From assembly GCA_021234535.1 (NCBI GenBank), contig CM037841.1, positions 12,358,825-12,422,824 on the forward strand: a stretch of 64,000 nucleotides of DNA, read 5' to 3'. The first letter of the stretch is position 1; each line of letters opens with the position of its first letter. Origin of the DNA: Stichopus chloronotus (Eukaryota > Echinodermata > Holothuroidea > Aspidochirotida > Stichopodidae). Shown piece after piece: positions 60,555 to 64,000 of this stretch. The notes under the pieces were generated by a model. That model made no database searches and was not told the origin of the DNA. It saw only the letters and a program-made list of their open reading frames with translations. The position numbers and the translations under genes are program-made.

Positions 60555-61576
60555 CTGGCAGTTCAGAAACAGAGAAAAAAAAGACATGCCTGTGTACGTG
60601 ACAAAGATTCTCAAAAGGCATGCCATCACAAAAGCAAACCAGCATGCCACAGAAATGAAGAAAAATGTTGAACAGATATGAAACAGGACTGAGCTGACTA
60701 CTTATTGTAATGAGTGACTTAACTTGCATATGAAACTAGACGTACCCAAGCGAGGAAAAACTCTTGTGAGATTGATGACTTAGACCTCATGCACCACTCG
60801 AAGACATCCTTAAAGTGTTTAAGAGTAAACCACATACACAGCTACAAGCAGCAAAGAATATCATTTCAGAGTAATATGCACTTTTGGGGAAATGAAGAGC
60901 AGGGAACATGAACGATGAATCTAAGAGTGGGGGGGGGGGGGCAGCAGGGGCATTCTCCCCAGGACTACGGCTGATGTAAACTCATGACTGATTTAATCTC
61001 AATAACATTAATCACCCTATACATTAGTCTTGTTACACACTATCATTGGACTGTGGATAAAAACCACTTTGACCGGATCAAATCTCTCTCACTTGTTATG
61101 CAATATCAATAGTCTCACACTTAAGTATATTATGCGTTGGTTGCCATCAAGCAACATAACCTGCACTGCAGCTGCTATAACATTGCTAAATACATTGTGT
61201 GTTCTCTATTCCAACACTGTGGGGGCATGTGGCCAAAAGTTTAGAGCTAATCCTTTGAACATCTCTGCAGCTCCCCAACTCCACGAGGATGATGAGAATA
61301 TCAGAGTGCACTTAATCAAGCACATGACACCATCTTTGCATTAATATTCCAAGCGTTACTTCAATCCAGCCATTCCACTGTCTCAAATAACTTTTCATGC
61401 TACATCTACATGACACAGCCAAGTTAATTTCAGGCATCTTCAATTTATGCACATACATGCTTCAACGATTCCAAGGTACTAGAAATCATCAAAATAAAGC
61501 ATTTCACTGACAAGCATACCAGTTAAATTCATCTCTCAAGGTACTGTAATTGAAAAGGTACCTTTTCATCCAACTA

Positions 61577-61777
61577 TCATCTTAAATTATCTTGTCTGAA
61601 GAGCTGATCAAGGTCAGTGATAGGAGCAAACATGTCAGTTATTTTCTGAGGGGAGAGTGAACACTCAGCGGACGCTGAGTTGCGATGGTTGTGCAATGAT
61701 TGGGCTTCTGGCAATAATTTGTTTTGATTTCTGAACCAAATTGAAAGTTCACCTACCGTACGATCCATTAACCACTT
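61577..61777 (-). CDS. Terminal exon W of unidentified gene
   Basis: After acceptor ACTGATAG a phase-0 frame of 66 residues ends in a stop. It starts KWLMDRTVGELSIWFRNQNK, passes ECSLSPQKITDMFAPITDLD and ends QLFRQDNLR. It follows the small exon X3 in matching phase. It is unlike X1 and X2 and would give a longer alternative C-terminus. Family unknown. Confidence 0.5.
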   Translation of the reverse strand, partial: KWLMDRTVGELSIWFRNQNKLLPEAQSLHNHRNSASAECSLSPQKITDMFAPITDLDQLFRQDNLR

Positions 61778-61878
61778 CTATCAGTTCATCAATCACATGT
61801 ACAAACCAAGCCCCTGTGTTGTGCATGGCTCAGAGAATCTTAATTCACCAAGGAGGTTAACAGATATGTAATACCTAC

Positions 61879-61922
61879 CTGACAAGAGAGAGGTCCGGTC
61901 GTCAAAGAGGATTCTGCTGACA
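61879..61922 (-). CDS. Small exon X3 leading to exon W
   Basis: 44 bases between acceptor TACTGTCAG and donor GTAGGT. It enters in phase 1, like X1 and X2, and leaves in phase 0, as exon W needs. It codes SAESSLTTGPLSCQ. The assignment rests on splice borders and phase only. Confidence 0.45.
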
Positions 61923-62722
61923 CTGACAGTAAGCACTACCAGAATCTCAACTGATTATTTATGCTAAAACTGACTACAGCATTAAATCTACAAAGCACAC
62001 CGGCCAAGTTCACCAACCCTAACCAAAACTATACACCTCAAGGCATCACTTTTATTCTAAAACAGGGCCGCAGTTTTACCAACACAAGTCACTGACCAAT
62101 AATATCAAGCAAAATGAGCTACTTATGCAAAAAAAAGAGGCACTAAAATGCACTAATGACTATCTAAGAGATCCTTATGATTTCTTTAGCTGGGATCAAT
62201 AAGATATTTTATTTTAATGTAAAAAAAACATTTGAAAGATAATGTACAGTTCTATCCATTTAAACCCTTTCCCAATGAGCAACATAAATGCTCCATATGT
62301 CAGCCTTACTACCAAATCAACTTTAAATAAAAAATAAAAAAGATGCACGAGAAGTGATAATGACACGACAAATGAGCATGGTTCATGGATAATGATTCAC
62401 AGATAATGATAACTCTTTTACCTGACTTTGCTTTTTATTTTATTTTGGGGACATTGCAAGCTCCTAACATTGCTTTGACATATTGCATGATCAATTAGAC
62501 CTTCATAACGTTTGACGAGCATGACTTCTTTTATCTCAGGTGACTTTGTTTAAGTTATTTTTTTTTGCATTTATTGATTGCATGCACAAGGGTGAGGGAG
62601 AGGCAGGGTAGGAGTGAGATACAATGCCATTCCATCTCACTAATTTTCTACAAGCACAAACATTTTTCTAAAACTATACACCAAAACAGAACTGGCAAAG
62701 ACAGACAAGCAAAACCCACATC

Positions 62723-62829
62723 TTAATGGACCTCTGGCCGGTCCATCTCCGACATGCTAGATGTACGTTCCTTCGATGTCTCCCCGAGAGAGGGCGCACG
62801 TCCCAGTCGTTTAAGCGGCAGACCTGCCA
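62723..62829 (-). CDS. Alternative terminal exon X1 of unidentified gene
   Basis: After acceptor AAAATGTAG a phase-1 frame of 34 residues ends in a stop. It starts AGLPLKRLGRAPSLGETSKE and ends SMSEMDRPEVH. It is clearly paralogous to exon X2. The patch is GC-richer than its surroundings, as real exons here tend to be. The gene body must lie right of the window. Confidence 0.6.
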
Positions 62830-64000
62830 CTACATTTTGGAGAAACACAGAAACAAGTGGTAGACAAAAAACATGAGAGCAATGACGCTACAAAAGCAAT
62901 CTAAATCTAAAACACACATGAGAGAAAAACAAAAGGTAAAATTACAACCAAAACCATCTGCACTTTTTTTTTTCTTGAAGGGGGGCAGATCTGGTACACA
63001 TTTTAAAAAAAATATTTCCAAGTGGCAAAAATGGTCAAGAAAACATGCAGGCATGAAAAAAAAAATGATAGAGATAAAAATGAGGAGGATGTGGCAGCAA
63101 TTGGAGAAGACACAAAGCACATTAGAGTTGAATTGGACAATGACACTAGTCTTGTAGCTTTGATGGTTATGTCATGCAGTATTGACCTTTGTAAGAGGAT
63201 GAGGATGTGGAGTGGACAAGCAAATGAAGTAAAAATTACAAAATGTAGCTACACTCCATCTTTGGTCAGAAATTCTGCATGCATTCATCAACAAAAACAA
63301 ACACACCACAGGAAACGAGCCTTAGGATGTATACATTCAAGCATGAAACAAAATACAAGCAGATATCTCTGTTTGGAATGAGTCAACAACCCAACTAGGT
63401 ATTTCTTATGGCAAGTTATTTACTTGACATCTGACGTTGAGGTGTTACTTTTTTTTTTTTTGATAAAAACTCATTTCTGTTTACACAGCAGAAAAGATAA
63501 ACATAAAGTTAGATTGAATTATAAGCACCATAACCAGGAGCTACATAATAGAACTTGATCACTTAAATATTTATGTTTTCATATGACTTCATCTGTGAAA
63601 TAACCCTAGCTGATTTGAAACTTTAAGTACTTTGACCAGTTTTCCTGATTACTTAAGATGAATAACATCAACTGATGAAGTTGCATTTCGGAAGACCAGG
63701 GTGCTTTTCTTCAGTGTGTGGGGTAACAATACTTCTGACACTTAGACCAAAAATACTTGTTTTGTTTTTTTTTTCATTTTTTTTGCAACTGTGCCAATAA
63801 CCTGTGAAATTTCCGACAACTAACTGAAACTCACACACTTGGTTCTCAAACTGGCAAGAAGAATAGACTCTGCACATCAGTAAAACACTAAGTGCAAACC
63901 AAGTGTGGGCAACCAACTGACAGCAGTCCCTTCTCTAAGACCTAAAACTGGGAATTGACTGAACTATTACAGAACTCCATTCAAGGTGATACACAATTCT
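62830..64000. other. Intron-like stretch, no supported exon
   Basis: Expected to be intron upstream of the X exons. A minus-strand open frame at 63668-63916 begins like a signal peptide and has SCQFENQVCEF, faintly like a MAM-domain start, but it lacks proper borders and is not called. Confidence 0.35.

Noticed and set aside
63668..63916. Signal-peptide-like open frame with SCQFENQVCEF (MAM-like start)
   Set aside because: Too short, no aligned partner exon, and the candidate donor is weak.

Overview
The window looks like AT-rich nuclear DNA of a marine invertebrate animal. An echinoderm-like deuterostome is my best guess, but this rests on general repeat style and not on a decisive marker. 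Genes are sparse and split into small exons with good GT/AG borders. Nearly all recognisable coding DNA is on the minus strand. The rest is introns, decayed transposable elements, minisatellites and microsatellites.

Layout. (1) 2.4-14.5 kb, minus: five exons of GINS4/SLD5, a DNA replication factor; the last exon is not found in the window. (2) 16.6-18.0 kb, minus: a decayed acyl carrier protein (ACP) gene copy. (3) 22-30.5 kb, minus: exon-like pieces of unknown genes and two exons of a gypsy-integrase-derived gene, the second with a frame break. (4) 33.8-34.8 kb, minus: a second decayed ACP copy. (5) 36-43.2 kb: an inverted duplication and some exon-like ORFs. (6) 41.3-51.0 kb, minus: an intact-looking four-exon ACP gene. 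Its first intron contains a roughly 5 kb broken L1/Tx1-type LINE. (7) 51-58 kb: repeats, including a 1,089-bp hAT-like element with an 8-bp target-site duplication. (8) 60.4-62.9 kb, minus: three mutually phase-compatible 3'-terminal exon choices of an unidentified gene whose upstream exons lie beyond the right edge.

The most interesting item is the ACP family. The four exons of copy A join in frame to a 98-residue protein. It consists of a short secretory signal peptide followed by a 78-residue ACP of bacterial FAS-II type. Residue for residue it looks much more like gammaproteobacterial AcpP than like the animal mitochondrial ACP (NDUFAB1). The phosphopantetheine serine falls at residue 36 of the predicted mature chain, as in E. 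coli AcpP. Introns, a LINE inside the gene and two diverged relatives within 34 kb argue against bacterial contamination. I infer an old horizontal transfer that was given introns and a signal peptide and then duplicated. The secretory targeting is a prediction, and expression cannot be judged from sequence.
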